From contig SVDC01000001.1 in the NCBI GenBank assembly GCA_015058045.1, forward strand, positions 1-64,000: a DNA stretch of 64,000 nt, in the 5' to 3' direction. This document shows, piece after piece, positions 34,972 through 44,582 of this stretch. Position numbers and translations under genes: made by a program. This DNA comes from Cellulosilyticum sp. (GTDB lineage Bacteria > Bacillota > Clostridia > Lachnospirales > Cellulosilyticaceae). The number at the start of each line of letters is the position of its first letter. The first letter of the stretch is position 1. A model generated the notes under the pieces. The model searched no databases. It worked only from the letters and a program-made list of their open reading frames with translations, and was not told the origin of the DNA.

Positions 34972-35773
34972 AAAACCATATAGTCAAGAATATGCTCAGT
35001 ACCTTGCTGGCCAAAAGAAAAAGAAATATTGTATTTTAGCGTGGCAGATAGGTCTTTTAGCTGCTTTTATTATTTTATGGGAGGTACTAGCACAAGTAGG
35101 TATTTTAAATACCTTTTTATTTAGTAGCCCTTTAGCTATTTGGAAGCTATTTTTAACGTATTTAAGGGATGGTAGTTTATTTGGGCATATTGGAATTTCC
35201 GTATGGGAGACATTCTTAGGTTTTGGAATAGGAACCGTACTAGGTATTTTTATTGCGATTATTTTATGGTGGTCTGAAACAATCGCTAAAGTTTTATCTC
35301 CTACATTAGTGGTTTTGAATGCCTTACCTAAGACTGCACTAGCACCTATTATTATTGTATGGGCAGGTGCGGGTATTGGTGGAATTGTGGTAACAGCTGT
35401 AACGATTTCAATTGTCACAACAATTTTATCTGCTTATAACTATTTTTCATTAATGGATGAGGAAAAAATAAAGATGCTTAAAAGTTTTGGAGCAACTAAG
35501 TGGCAGATTCTAACGAAACTTATTTTACCCGCTAATATAGGTAATATGATTAATATCATAAAAATTAATATAGGCTTAGCATGGGTAGGCGTTATTGTAG
35601 GTGAATTTTTAGTATCTCGCTATGGCCTAGGTTATTTAATTGTTTATGGTGGTCAAGTATTTAGATTAGATCTTGTTATGATGGGCGTTGTTGTTTTAGC
35701 AGTATGTGCTTTTTTGATGTATGCAGTAGTGAATGTACTAGAAAAGTGGATGACAAAGAAAAAAAGTCACTAA
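34964..35773 (+). CDS. ABC importer permease (SsuC/ThiX-like)
   Basis: The 269-residue membrane protein has about six helices. The EAA-like loop LKSFGATKWQILTKLILPAN contacts the ATPase. It is the second gene of a three-gene importer operon and overlaps the ATPase gene. Confidence 0.92.
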   Translation: MNKKPYSQEYAQYLAGQKKKKYCILAWQIGLLAAFIILWEVLAQVGILNTFLFSSPLAIWKLFLTYLRDGSLFGHIGISVWETFLGFGIGTVLGIFIAIILWWSETIAKVLSPTLVVLNALPKTALAPIIIVWAGAGIGGIVVTAVTISIVTTILSAYNYFSLMDEEKIKMLKSFGATKWQILTKLILPANIGNMINIIKINIGLAWVGVIVGEFLVSRYGLGYLIVYGGQVFRLDLVMMGVVVLAVCAFLMYAVVNVLEKWMTKKKSH

Positions 35774-35838
35774 AACCATTAGCGTGCATACATTAATAAA
35801 GAGATGTAAACAAATTCCAGTTTATGAGGTGAAACATC

Positions 35839-36846
35839 ATGAAAAAAGCTCATCTTAGCATCCTTTTAATTTTCACACTGACTTTCATGTGTATGCTGAC
35901 AGGTTGCAACAAGGAACAATTAACAAAGGTAACCATAGCAGAAGTGACACATTCTGTTTTTTATGCCCCTCAATATATAGCCATTGAGGCAGGTTTCTTT
36001 GAAGAAGAGGGCATAGATGTAGATTTATTACTCACACAAGGTGCGGATAAGACTATGGCTGCATTGCTATCTGGTGAGGCGCAAGTTGGCTTTATGGGGC
36101 CAGAAGCTTCAATTTATGTATACAATCAAGGAAGCCGTGATTATGCCATTAATTTTGCGCAAGTTACAAAGCGTGATGGGACTTTTCTTGTAAGTCGCGA
36201 AGCGATTAAAGACTTTACACTAGATGATTTAAAGGGAAAAGAGATTATAGGTGGTCGTAAAGGTGGTATGCCTGAAATGACCCTAGAATATGTGTTAAAG
36301 CAAAATGGCTTAACTTTAGGTGAAAATGTGGCAAAAGGTGAAACTTTCGTTAGAACGGACATTCAATTTGCAGCTATGGGCGGTGCATTTGTAGGTGGAG
36401 AAGGTGACTTTGTAACTTTGTTTGAACCTACAGCAACGCAAATAGAAGCACAAGGTGAAGGGTATATTGTTGCCTCTATGGGACAGCTTTCAGGTGAAAT
36501 TCCATATACAGCCTATTCTTGTTTAGGAAGTTATATGGATAAAAACTCAGATATTGTGCAGCGATTTACGAATGCTATTTATAAAGGCCAACAATATGTA
36601 GCTAATCATTCAGCCGAAGAAATTGCAGAAATCATTGCACCACAGTTTACTGAAATTAGCATGGAAGAATTAATTCAAGTTATTCAGCGTTATAAAGACA
36701 ATGATGCTTGGTGTACAGAGCCATTATTAAAAGAAGAAAGTTTAAATCATTTGATGGATGTTATGGAGCTTGCAGGGGAATTAAGTGCAAGGCCACCTTA
36801 TGAAGAGTTGGTTACTACTGTATTTGCTAAAGAAGCAGTTAAATAA
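35839..36846 (+). CDS. NMT1/THI5-like substrate-binding lipoprotein
   Basis: The 335-residue lipoprotein has a signal peptide with lipobox LTGC (Cys at about residue 23), then a periplasmic-binding-protein type II fold: FYAPQYIAIEAGFFEEEGID, LLSGEAQVGFMGPEAS, GRKGGMPEMTLEYVL. This is the NMT1/THI5-like family used for thiamine precursors, sulfonates, nitrate and riboflavin. It delivers the unknown ligand to the permease upstream. A terminator follows the gene. Confidence 0.92.
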   Translation: MKKAHLSILLIFTLTFMCMLTGCNKEQLTKVTIAEVTHSVFYAPQYIAIEAGFFEEEGIDVDLLLTQGADKTMAALLSGEAQVGFMGPEASIYVYNQGSRDYAINFAQVTKRDGTFLVSREAIKDFTLDDLKGKEIIGGRKGGMPEMTLEYVLKQNGLTLGENVAKGETFVRTDIQFAAMGGAFVGGEGDFVTLFEPTATQIEAQGEGYIVASMGQLSGEIPYTAYSCLGSYMDKNSDIVQRFTNAIYKGQQYVANHSAEEIAEIIAPQFTEISMEELIQVIQRYKDNDAWCTEPLLKEESLNHLMDVMELAGELSARPPYEELVTTVFAKEAVK

Positions 36847-36887
36847 TCGGGGATATGAGTTAAAAGTCATAAAATGATTATGAAAGA

Positions 36888-36915
36888 GGAGACGCTAATC
36901 TAGCGTCTCCTTCTT
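36888..36915 (+). terminator. terminator of the ABC importer operon
   Basis: Perfect ten-base arms (36888-36897, 36901-36910) with a three-base loop and a T-rich tail. Confidence 0.88.
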
Positions 36916-36977
36916 TTGGGATAGAAAGGCGCATGATATAATAAGCATAATCATTTATTAAAAAGGAGAGAAAAATA

Positions 36978-37463
36978 ATGGCACAACCAAAGACAAATGT
37001 GATGCGTTTATTGGAACAGGCAAAAATACCTTATGAAGTAAGTCACTATGAAGTAAAAGATGGAAAAATAGATGGACAAGCAGTAGCCGAAAAGATTGGT
37101 AAAAGCAGTGAGCAGGTTTTTAAGACTTTAGTAGCAGTGGGAAAATCTAAAGCCAATTATGTTTTTGTTATTCCTGTAGATATGGAGTTAGACTTAAAAA
37201 AAGCGGGACAGATAGCAGGTGAAAAAAGTATAGAAATGCTTCATGTAAAGGATTTACAAAAAATCACAGGTTATATACGTGGTGGATGTAGCCCAATTGG
37301 CATGAAAAAAGCTTTTAGCACCTTTATTGATGAAAGCGCCAAAAGCTTAGAGATGATGACAGTCAGTGGGGGGAAAATAGGGGTTCAAGTGACACTAAGT
37401 CCTATAGCCTTATGTGATTATATTAAGGGGCAGTTCGCAGATTTAACGAAGGTGCAATCTTAG
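36978..37463 (+). CDS. ybaK: YbaK/EbsC-family Cys-tRNA(Pro) deacylase
   Basis: The 161-residue protein is a full-length YbaK domain with FKTLVAVG, YVFVIPVDMELDLKKAG, and the C-terminal GGCSPIGMKK and SGGKIGVQVTLSP. It hydrolyses Cys wrongly loaded on tRNA-Pro. Its 3' end overlaps the convergent DUF3810 gene by 41 bases. Confidence 0.93.
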   Translation: MAQPKTNVMRLLEQAKIPYEVSHYEVKDGKIDGQAVAEKIGKSSEQVFKTLVAVGKSKANYVFVIPVDMELDLKKAGQIAGEKSIEMLHVKDLQKITGYIRGGCSPIGMKKAFSTFIDESAKSLEMMTVSGGKIGVQVTLSPIALCDYIKGQFADLTKVQS

Positions 37464-38544
37464 TCACATAGTAAGATAGGAGTAAGTCTACCATACGCCC
37501 ATAACTTTCTACACCATCCGAAACGCCGTTTGCTTTAAGGTAGGTATCATTTAGAGAATTACTAATTTCCTCAATAGAGCCCTCATAGGAATCCCAAAAA
37601 GCATTGTTTTGTAAAATATCATTCATGACATCCTTATTTAGGGTTTGATTTAAGGTTACTAGGGCATTGTAGTCCACTTTAGCGAGGGTTTGACTAGTAT
37701 AAGCAAGGGCTAGTAAGGTACCAGAGTATCTAAAATCTGCATCTGTGGAATATGTAGAAGCGAGGTAGGCAATAAAGTTGCAAGCTTCTTCTTCTGCAAA
37801 GCCACGTTGATGAGCCATTTCGTGTAGGGTAGTAGAGGGAATGGTTTGAGGTAAGGTAGCAGTATTAATATTAGCTTCTCTTGTAAACGGTACATAAATG
37901 CCTGTAAGACCTGTATAGTTCATAAGTGGAGAAATTAAGATGGATTTAGGGGGGCCGTAGCTTCCGTCAAAGAGAGGATAATCTTTGCTTAAAGCTTCAT
38001 AAACTTTTGGGGCACGCTTAAAAACGGATAAGTAACCACCATCAATGGTCATATAACTCTCTACATTTTCACTAACTTCTGGGCGGATATGATTTAACTC
38101 TGTAATTAAATAGGTATACAGGTCAATCAAATCCTCATGAGGGTTTTCGCTAGACTTTAGATTTAAAGAATTTTCTAGAGGGACTCTGGCATAATTTAAA
38201 AGCCAACTTCCACCTAGAATAATCCATATGACAAAAGCGATATGTAGTGTTTGAAAGAACCAGGATTGAAGCTGCTTTTTCCAAGTATGAGGTGCTTTTA
38301 GGCAGTGGAAAATACGGTAAGATATATGTAAGATGAAATAAAGAATTAAGCAATAAATACCTATTTCTGCTACTGAAAAGGGAAAAAGACCTGTTAATCG
38401 ACTAATCCATTGGGTGGTAAAATGATTAATACCTCTTGAGTAAAAAGTCTCCATAAAGGTAGGAAAATGGGGGGCAATTTGTAATAGCCCATAGGTGCAT
38501 AAACTTAAAAAACATAAAAGAAAAGTGGTTCGGTATTTTTTCAT
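37423..38544 (-). CDS. DUF3810 membrane protein with HExxH motif
   Basis: The start is the ATG at 38544 preceded by AAAGGAGCT, giving 373 residues; the open frame further upstream has no ribosome site and crosses the next gene. Three N-terminal membrane helices are followed by an outer domain with TTLHEMAHQRGFAEEEACNF, a zinc-metallopeptidase HExxH motif. This is the DUF3810 family, common in Clostridia and Bacteroidetes, with unknown substrate. Confidence 0.85.
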   Translation of the reverse strand: MKKYRTTFLLCFLSLCTYGLLQIAPHFPTFMETFYSRGINHFTTQWISRLTGLFPFSVAEIGIYCLILYFILHISYRIFHCLKAPHTWKKQLQSWFFQTLHIAFVIWIILGGSWLLNYARVPLENSLNLKSSENPHEDLIDLYTYLITELNHIRPEVSENVESYMTIDGGYLSVFKRAPKVYEALSKDYPLFDGSYGPPKSILISPLMNYTGLTGIYVPFTREANINTATLPQTIPSTTLHEMAHQRGFAEEEACNFIAYLASTYSTDADFRYSGTLLALAYTSQTLAKVDYNALVTLNQTLNKDVMNDILQNNAFWDSYEGSIEEISNSLNDTYLKANGVSDGVESYGRMVDLLLSYYVTKIAPSLNLRTAP

Positions 38545-38661
38545 CGTTGGAGCTCCTTTATGAGTAATGAAGTAATTTATAGTTTGATATGAAGTAAGTA
38601 TAGCATAATCTTTTGTAAATAATAAATAGCATAATAAATTGGAATTTATGGAGGAACAAAA

Positions 38662-39444
38662 GTGATAGGAATATATGATTGTTTTGGATATGGGGAAGGG
38701 TATGATGTTTCTTTTGAAGAAAGATATAGGCTGATTAAAAATGCTGGCTTTGATTGTGTAATGCTTTGGTGGAGTGACAAGTTTGGTAGAGGTCGTGGTT
38801 ATCAGAAAGATGTTCAATTTGCAAGAAATGCAGGATTGTATATCGAAAACATCCATACGCCTGTGCATCAACAAAACTATTTGTCATTAGATAATTTGGA
38901 TGGTGAAAGCGCATTTCAAACTTATTTACAGTGTGTTAAGGATTGTTTTAATTACAACATTTCAACAATGGTTATTCACTTACCGAATGATGAATACCTC
39001 ATAAATAGTTTAGGGATAAAAAGATTAGAATCTATCATTAATAATGCAGGTGAAAAAAACATTCGAGTTGCTTTTGAGAATTTGGGAAATATAAATAATT
39101 TAGCATTGATAATGGATACATTTCACTCAAAAAATGTAGGTTATTGTTACGATAGTTGTCATCATCAAAATTATACACCTAGTGTTGATTTGTTGAAAGT
39201 ATACGGAAATCGTTTAATGGCACTACATTTACAAGACAACGGTGGAAAGCATAATCAACATCAGTTGCCATTTGATGGGAATATAGATTGGATAAGTGTT
39301 ATGAAGAAAATTGCAAGTACAGGATATCAAGGTCCTACAATGCTAGAGCCAATGAATTGGGATTATGAACATTTATCTATTCAACAATTTTTGGATTTAG
39401 CATATCAGAAAGCAAAAAAATTAGATGCAATGAGAATAATATAA
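38662..39444 (+). CDS. sugar-phosphate isomerase/epimerase-like TIM-barrel protein
   Basis: The start is GTG at 38662 after GGAGGA. The 260-residue protein is an AP-endonuclease-2/xylose-isomerase-like barrel: FEERYRLIKNAGFDCVMLWW, ENIHTPVHQ, ENLGN, GYCYDSCHHQN, HLQDNGGKHNQHQLPF and a final MLEPMNW. Glu, Asp and His residues at strand ends form the usual metal site. The real substrate is unknown. It ends in a terminator. Confidence 0.82.
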   Translation: MIGIYDCFGYGEGYDVSFEERYRLIKNAGFDCVMLWWSDKFGRGRGYQKDVQFARNAGLYIENIHTPVHQQNYLSLDNLDGESAFQTYLQCVKDCFNYNISTMVIHLPNDEYLINSLGIKRLESIINNAGEKNIRVAFENLGNINNLALIMDTFHSKNVGYCYDSCHHQNYTPSVDLLKVYGNRLMALHLQDNGGKHNQHQLPFDGNIDWISVMKKIASTGYQGPTMLEPMNWDYEHLSIQQFLDLAYQKAKKLDAMRII

Positions 39445-39506
39445 ATTCAAGTATATAAAGAGGTAATAAGTTGGAATCAAGCAACAAATGGTTATTTCAA
39501 ATAGGA

Positions 39507-39540
39507 ATAGGGCCTTCTACCTGGGGGCTCTATTTTTATT
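39507..39540 (+). terminator. terminator of the TIM-barrel gene
   Basis: Eight-base arms (39507-39514, 39526-39533, one G-U pair) and a T-rich tail. Confidence 0.7.
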
Positions 39541-39577
39541 TTTGTATATCAACAGATTTGTCTAACACAGACGAAAC

Positions 39578-39636
39578 AAAAAAGGACCATCCAAGGATGT
39601 GATTTGCATCAGATTCTATAAGATAGTCCTTTTTTA
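39578..39636. terminator. terminator downstream of the patatin gene
   Basis: The outer arms AAAAAAGGAC and GTCCTTTTT enclose a longer interior. The A- and T-runs make it usable in both directions; it lies after the patatin gene on the - strand. Confidence 0.65.
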
Positions 39637-39650
39637 TATTGGGATAGGTT

Positions 39651-40517
39651 TTACTTACTATTTAACCATTCCAGGAGCTTAGGGAGCTGAGTCATACATT
39701 CAGCATAACCTTGGTCATAAAGATCATAGAGTTTATCTTTATTTTTTTCGTAACGACTTACTTTTAAAGGCAAGGTAGGTCTTAAAATAAAGACTTTCCC
39801 TTCCTCTTCAAGCTGTGCTAAATAGTCTAAGGTTTCATTATATGCCATGTAACGATTGGCAAGTGTCTGGGCTAATAGAGGATAACGATTTAGACGATAT
39901 TTTGCTAGAAGATGGGTAGATTTAGAGTATGTTTTACGATAGTCAGTATTGCGTGTTAAAATCACCACATTGTAGGTATAGCCATCTTTTTGAGCTTGAC
40001 GGATAGGGATGGAATCACTAATGCCACCATCTAAGTAAGGTTTACCATTTAAAGTAACCATTTTAGAGATAAATGGCAAACTACTAGAAGCTTTAAGCAT
40101 TTGATTGGCATCCGCTAAAGTAGGAGCAGATTTGGGCTCTACAAATTCACATTCTCCTGTTAAGCAATTTGTAACTCCAACTTTAAAACAGGTATTACTT
40201 TTACGAAAATTTTCCATATCAAAGGGATCTAGTTTGCTAGGTAGCTCATCAAAAAGAAAGTTCATACCAAAGTAAGCACCTTCTGTGAATAAATTACGCC
40301 AATTAATAAAGCGCTTGTCCGTAATCCACTCAGTATAAAGTCTTTTATTACGGAGCTTTTGTTTTGATAAATAAGAACATAGTGTATTGGCACCAGCCGA
40401 TACACCAATAGCATAAGGAAAGTAAAGGTCATGGTCTAAAAAAGCTTCTAGTACACCAGCAGTATAAGCCCCTCGCATACCCCCACCTTCTACAATTAAA
40501 CCAACTTTTGAGATCAT
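39651..40517 (-). CDS. patatin-like phospholipase (YjjU type)
   Basis: The 288-residue protein has the patatin oxyanion loop GGGMRGAYTAGVLEAF, the nucleophile elbow GVSAGA, and DGGISDSIP with the catalytic Asp. These form the Ser-Asp dyad of a lipid acyl hydrolase. It matches the bacterial YjjU/RssA-like group; the natural lipid is unknown. Confidence 0.9.
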   Translation of the reverse strand: MISKVGLIVEGGGMRGAYTAGVLEAFLDHDLYFPYAIGVSAGANTLCSYLSKQKLRNKRLYTEWITDKRFINWRNLFTEGAYFGMNFLFDELPSKLDPFDMENFRKSNTCFKVGVTNCLTGECEFVEPKSAPTLADANQMLKASSSLPFISKMVTLNGKPYLDGGISDSIPIRQAQKDGYTYNVVILTRNTDYRKTYSKSTHLLAKYRLNRYPLLAQTLANRYMAYNETLDYLAQLEEEGKVFILRPTLPLKVSRYEKNKDKLYDLYDQGYAECMTQLPKLLEWLNSK

Positions 40518-40608
40518 TACAGTATACTCCTTTAAAAATAATATAATAAGTCCTTAATTAGTATACTATTATTTTTCTGATGATAAGAATAGGTGTAAAT
40601 AAGAAAAT

Positions 40609-41229
40609 TTAGATTTTTTGGCGTGTTTTTTTTCCTACTTTAAGTCCAATATAAGCTAAAACAACAAGAGCAGCGAAAATGAGTACGATGTGACTATAAG
40701 TATTTAAGATACCTTCAATGAGTTCCCAGTTATGCCCTAAATAATAACCTAGACTCATGAGAATGAGATTCCATAGTGCAATGCCTGTAGATGAGTATAA
40801 GAAAAATTCTCCAATGTGCATTTTATTAACACCTGCAAATAAAGAAATATAAGTTCTAGTCAAGGGAATGACGCGAGAAAATAAAACAGCCCATCTACCA
40901 TATTTACCAAACCAATCATTAAAGATATTTAAAGCCTTATTCATTTCTTTACTTTTTTTGCTTAGTTTATTGAGTAGAGGGATACCACCATATAAGCCGA
41001 TTAGGTAGCAAATAAGAGAACCAAAAAGACCAGCCAAGATACTGACAAGAAAAGCGGGTAAAAATTGTAGTGAGGTTTGAGGAATACTCATTCCTACAAA
41101 GGGTAAAACGATTTCACTAGGAATAGGAAAGCAAGCATATTCTAAGCCGATTACGAGAAAAACACCAACATAACCCAGTTGTCCAACAAGAGACATCATA
41201 AAAACAACAAAATGACTTAATGAAGGCAT
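40609..41229 (-). CDS. DedA-family membrane protein
   Basis: The 206-residue protein has the DedA/SNARE-associated features: an N-terminal re-entrant segment with EYACFPIPSEIVLPFVG, then FGKYGRWAVLFSRVIPLTRTYISLFAG with the essential Arg residues, and C-terminal helices. Family members move undecaprenyl-phosphate or other phospholipids across the membrane. Confidence 0.93.
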   Translation of the reverse strand: MPSLSHFVVFMMSLVGQLGYVGVFLVIGLEYACFPIPSEIVLPFVGMSIPQTSLQFLPAFLVSILAGLFGSLICYLIGLYGGIPLLNKLSKKSKEMNKALNIFNDWFGKYGRWAVLFSRVIPLTRTYISLFAGVNKMHIGEFFLYSSTGIALWNLILMSLGYYLGHNWELIEGILNTYSHIVLIFAALVVLAYIGLKVGKKTRQKI

Positions 41230-41437
41230 ATGAACACTCCTTTATGGCGTATGATAAGAATCCTTAATTGATTTAGTGTATGTGGATAGGCCTTAATTCA
41301 TACATAAAGATAAGAAAAAAGCTATCTTTATCGCTAGTAGAACTAATAGGTAGGATAACTACATAAAAGGTCAGATAAAGATAACTTTAAATATAATAAT
41401 AAACAAAAAGTTGACCAGTACATCTTTTAATTTGAAA

Positions 41438-43549
41438 TTAAAAGAAAAAGTTTAATAAATGTGAAACAATAAAACAAAGCATAAAGCCTGAAAGGGTAGG
41501 CAGTAAGAAAGCAATAAGTGTCCATTTAATGCTTTTAGATTCTTTGTAGATTGTCCATAGGGTTGTAGTACAAGGCCAGTGTATTAGGAAAAAAAGAAAG
41601 GTACAAATAGCCGTTGTAAAAGTCCATCCTTGATTAAATAAAAGGAGTTTGATTTCAGAAGCTTGACTAAGGGGCATCATTGTTCCAGATGCCATATAAA
41701 TCATGATCATAATAGGGAAAACAAGTTCATTAGCAGGTAGACCCAGTAGAAACGCTGTGAGTATAATACCATCTAATCCAAATAAGCGAGCAAAAGGGTC
41801 TAAAAAATGAGCAAGACTTAGGAGTAAGCTAGTTTGACCGATACGTATATTAGCTAAAAGCCAAATGATTAAGCCAGCAGGAGCAGCAACGATAATAGCA
41901 CGACGTAAAACATAAAGGGTACGATCCATCAGAGAATGGACTAATATTTGGCCAATTTGAGGTTTACGATAGGGTGGAAGTTCTAGCGTAAAGGAGGATG
42001 TAAATCCTTTAAGGAGCGTCCTAGAAAGGAGCCATGAGGTCAAAAAAGTAAAAAGCAAGCTGAGTAAAATGGCACAAACAAGCCATAGTGCAGAATAAAG
42101 TGTATTAAGGGGAGAAAAAGTTGTAGAAATAAAAAACATATTAATCAGTAAAATAAGTGAGGGAAATCGTCCATTGCAGGGGACAAAACTATTAGTGAGG
42201 AGGGCAATTAATTGTTCACGAGGTGAATCAATAATACGACATCCTTCTACGCCTACAGCATTACATCCTAGGCCCATACACATGGTTAAAGCTTGCTTAC
42301 CACAAGCATGACATTTTTTAAAAGTATGATCTAAGTTAAAAGCAACACGAGGTAAGTAACCTAGATCTTCAAGTAAAGTAAAAAGAGGAAAGAAAATAGC
42401 CATAGGGGGAAGCATGACAGAAACCACCCATGTAAGTACCGTATAAATCCCCTGTATAAAAGGCGTGACAATGAATTCAGGTAGATGAAGATAAAGCATA
42501 AAGTTTTGTAGTGGCTGTTCCAGGATGGCAAATAAGTTAAAAAGTAAATTAGAAGGATAGTTAGCTCCGATGATCGTTAGCCATAAAATAAGTGATAGTA
42601 AAAGGAACATCATAGGAAATGCTGTGTATTTTCCCATTAAAAAGCGGTCTATTTTACGATCATAATCACGGATTTTGCTTGGAAGAGTGGTGACAACTTC
42701 TTGAGCAATTTTTTCAGCTTGTTCTATGTAGGTCACGACAATAAGGTCTTCAAGATTTTCTTCATCAAAGCCAGAGGCATACAGTTTATGTTGAATTTCC
42801 AGAAGAGTTTCATTAAGTGTTTCTGTATTGGAATCAGAATTTTGAAGACAGAGTGAGTGAAAATAAGAAAGAAAAATAGGATCTTTTTCTAAGAGTTTAA
42901 GTGCTAGAAATCTAAGAGGGATAGAATATTGAGCCAGTTTGTGCAGTTTTTGGGTGAGCTCTGTTAGACAGCTTTCTAGTGGATCAGGATAATGAATGGT
43001 AAGGGGCGAGATAGAATATGGCATGTGAGAAAGTGATAGGACATGTTTTTTTAAAGTTTCTAGCCCTTGATTTTTTTGAGCACATGTGGCAATAACAGGT
43101 ACATGCAATAGTTTGGAAAGTTTGTTTAAATCAATAACAATCTTTTTTTTTGAGGCTTCATCTATTAAATTAATGCAGACAATGACATGAGTAGAAAGGG
43201 TTAAAGTTTGTAAGACAAGATTTAAGTTTCTTTCTAAACACGTAGCATCACAGACTACAATGACGGCATCTGGGTGCTTAAAGCATATAAAATCTCTGGT
43301 TACCTCCTCTTCTTTAGAATGAGTTGCCAGAGAATAGGCACCAGGTAAATCTACAAGCGTAAAATTTTGGTTTTGATAAGTATAGTTACCTTTGGCATAA
43401 CTAACTGTTTTGCCAGACCAATTTCCAGTATGTTGATTCAGTCCTGTTAAGCTGTTAAATAAAGTGCTTTTTCCAACATTAGGATTACCTACTAGCGCAA
43501 TTGTATAGTTTATAGGTGGGGGAATAGAAGATGTGCCATGTTTTTCCAT
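41438..43549 (-). CDS. feoB: ferrous iron transporter FeoB
   Basis: The start at 43549 follows AAAGGAGGT; the 703-residue protein begins about 50 bases after feoA. The N-terminal G domain has G1 GNPNVGKST, G3 DLPGAY and G4 NLID. The Gate and Core membrane domains follow, with conserved Cys in CHACGKQALTMCMGLGCNA and VPCNGRFPSL. It imports Fe(II) with FeoA. Confidence 0.95.
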   Translation of the reverse strand: MEKHGTSSIPPPINYTIALVGNPNVGKSTLFNSLTGLNQHTGNWSGKTVSYAKGNYTYQNQNFTLVDLPGAYSLATHSKEEEVTRDFICFKHPDAVIVVCDATCLERNLNLVLQTLTLSTHVIVCINLIDEASKKKIVIDLNKLSKLLHVPVIATCAQKNQGLETLKKHVLSLSHMPYSISPLTIHYPDPLESCLTELTQKLHKLAQYSIPLRFLALKLLEKDPIFLSYFHSLCLQNSDSNTETLNETLLEIQHKLYASGFDEENLEDLIVVTYIEQAEKIAQEVVTTLPSKIRDYDRKIDRFLMGKYTAFPMMFLLLSLILWLTIIGANYPSNLLFNLFAILEQPLQNFMLYLHLPEFIVTPFIQGIYTVLTWVVSVMLPPMAIFFPLFTLLEDLGYLPRVAFNLDHTFKKCHACGKQALTMCMGLGCNAVGVEGCRIIDSPREQLIALLTNSFVPCNGRFPSLILLINMFFISTTFSPLNTLYSALWLVCAILLSLLFTFLTSWLLSRTLLKGFTSSFTLELPPYRKPQIGQILVHSLMDRTLYVLRRAIIVAAPAGLIIWLLANIRIGQTSLLLSLAHFLDPFARLFGLDGIILTAFLLGLPANELVFPIMIMIYMASGTMMPLSQASEIKLLLFNQGWTFTTAICTFLFFLIHWPCTTTLWTIYKESKSIKWTLIAFLLPTLSGFMLCFIVSHLLNFFF

Positions 43550-43603
43550 AGTACCTCCTTTGAGAAAGGTGAACTTCTCAGTTAAAAAGAAGGTCACCTT
43601 ATT

Positions 43604-43840
43604 CTATGAATAGGTCACTATAATATTATTCGCATCCTCCTGGCGTAATGCAATAATTGTACCTTTGATTTTATAGGCGATGGGATCGCCACTAGGGCCT
43701 TTATGCAGACATTCTATAGTGGATCCGCGTACAATTCCTAAATCTTGTAGGCGACGTCTCATGCTTCCTGTAGAAAGTAGAGCTGTAACTTTAGCTTGTT
43801 GACCTTCGGATAATTGAGGAAGTGGACTTATTGGGGACAT
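43604..43840 (-). CDS. feoA: FeoA small SH3-like protein
   Basis: The 78-residue protein has an SH3-like beta-barrel (RRRLQDLGIVRGSTIECLHKGPSGDPIAYKI) typical of FeoA, which assists the FeoB GTPase. It precedes feoB in the same operon. Confidence 0.93.
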   Translation of the reverse strand: MSPISPLPQLSEGQQAKVTALLSTGSMRRRLQDLGIVRGSTIECLHKGPSGDPIAYKIKGTIIALRQEDANNIIVTYS

Positions 43841-43971
43841 GTTTATTCTCCTTTGCAGTATTTTAAAAGGTTTATAATTTATTTATACGTCACTAAAAAG
43901 AAAAAGTGACTTTTATGAAGCAAAAATAGAAAAATAGTGAAAAATATAAAAAATATGTAAAAAAGTGGTGC

Positions 43972-43997
43972 GAATTTTAAGATGCTTAATATACTAT
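43972..43997 (+). promoter_or_regulatory. possible sigma-E-type promoter of cotJ
   Basis: TATACTAT at 43990-43997 matches six of eight positions of the sigma-E -10 CATACAAT. A GAATTTT at 43972-43978 may be the -35, but the spacing is shorter than usual. The cotJ operon of Bacillus uses sigma-E, which supports looking here. Confidence 0.35.
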
Positions 43998-44064
43998 TAG
44001 GGAACCAAGTGATTAAAAAATGACTTGGATAGAGTATAGCGAAATTTAGGAGGCGAACACAGTG

Positions 44065-44319
44065 ATGAACAATAGAAATTGCTCAAGACGTCCTATGAAC
44101 TTAAGAGATATGAATGACTATAATATGAAGATGGAATTAAATGAATTCGTAGGAATGAATCAACCTTGCGATACAGATATAGAAAATATGCCAATAGCGA
44201 TGGCTTATGTTCCTTGGCAACAATGGAGAATGATCTATGAACCTAAAGAAGCTTTAAAACGTGGGACTATTTTTAAAGAACTTGATCTCCCATTTGAAGC
44301 AGCAAAGGAGTGTAAGTAA
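44065..44319 (+). CDS. cotJA: spore coat-associated protein CotJA
   Basis: The 84-residue protein contains PIAMAYVPWQQWRMIYEP and ALKRGTIFKELDLPF, the conserved CotJA sequence. AGGAGG at 44048-44053 lies just upstream; a GTG at 44062 is an equally possible start. CotJA is made in the mother cell and assembled into the inner coat with CotJB and CotJC. Confidence 0.92.
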   Translation: MNNRNCSRRPMNLRDMNDYNMKMELNEFVGMNQPCDTDIENMPIAMAYVPWQQWRMIYEPKEALKRGTIFKELDLPFEAAKECK

Positions 44320-44320
44320 A

Positions 44321-44581
44321 ATGATGAACAAAGAACAATGTGAACTATTAGACTTAATTCGTATGCTAAACTTTAACTTATTTGATACAGCTCTTTTTTT
44401 AGATACCCATCCTTGTAATCAGCAAGCACTAAAAAATTACGAAAAGTTTAGACAACTTTTAAAGCAAGCAGTTAAAGAATATACCCAATATTTTGGCCCA
44501 CTAACAATAGATGATGTTGAAACACAGAATGAATGGACTTGGGGAAGAGATCCATGGCCATGGGAAAGAGAGGCAAATTAA
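44321..44581 (+). CDS. cotJB: spore coat protein CotJB
   Basis: The start at 44321 follows AAAGGAGTG at the end of cotJA. The 86-residue protein has LDLIRMLNFNLFDTALFLDTH, an ALKNYEKFR helix and the WTWGRDPWPWERE end typical of CotJB. It lies in the cotJABC operon, one base before the broken cotJC. Confidence 0.92.
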   Translation: MMNKEQCELLDLIRMLNFNLFDTALFLDTHPCNQQALKNYEKFRQLLKQAVKEYTQYFGPLTIDDVETQNEWTWGRDPWPWEREAN

Positions 44582-44582
44582 T

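Noticed and set aside
34996..35418. 140-residue minus-strand frame
   Set aside because: Antisense to the ABC permease.
41300..41437. terminator of feoB
   Set aside because: AAAGATA/TATCTTT arms exist, but the T-run is in the loop rather than after the stem.
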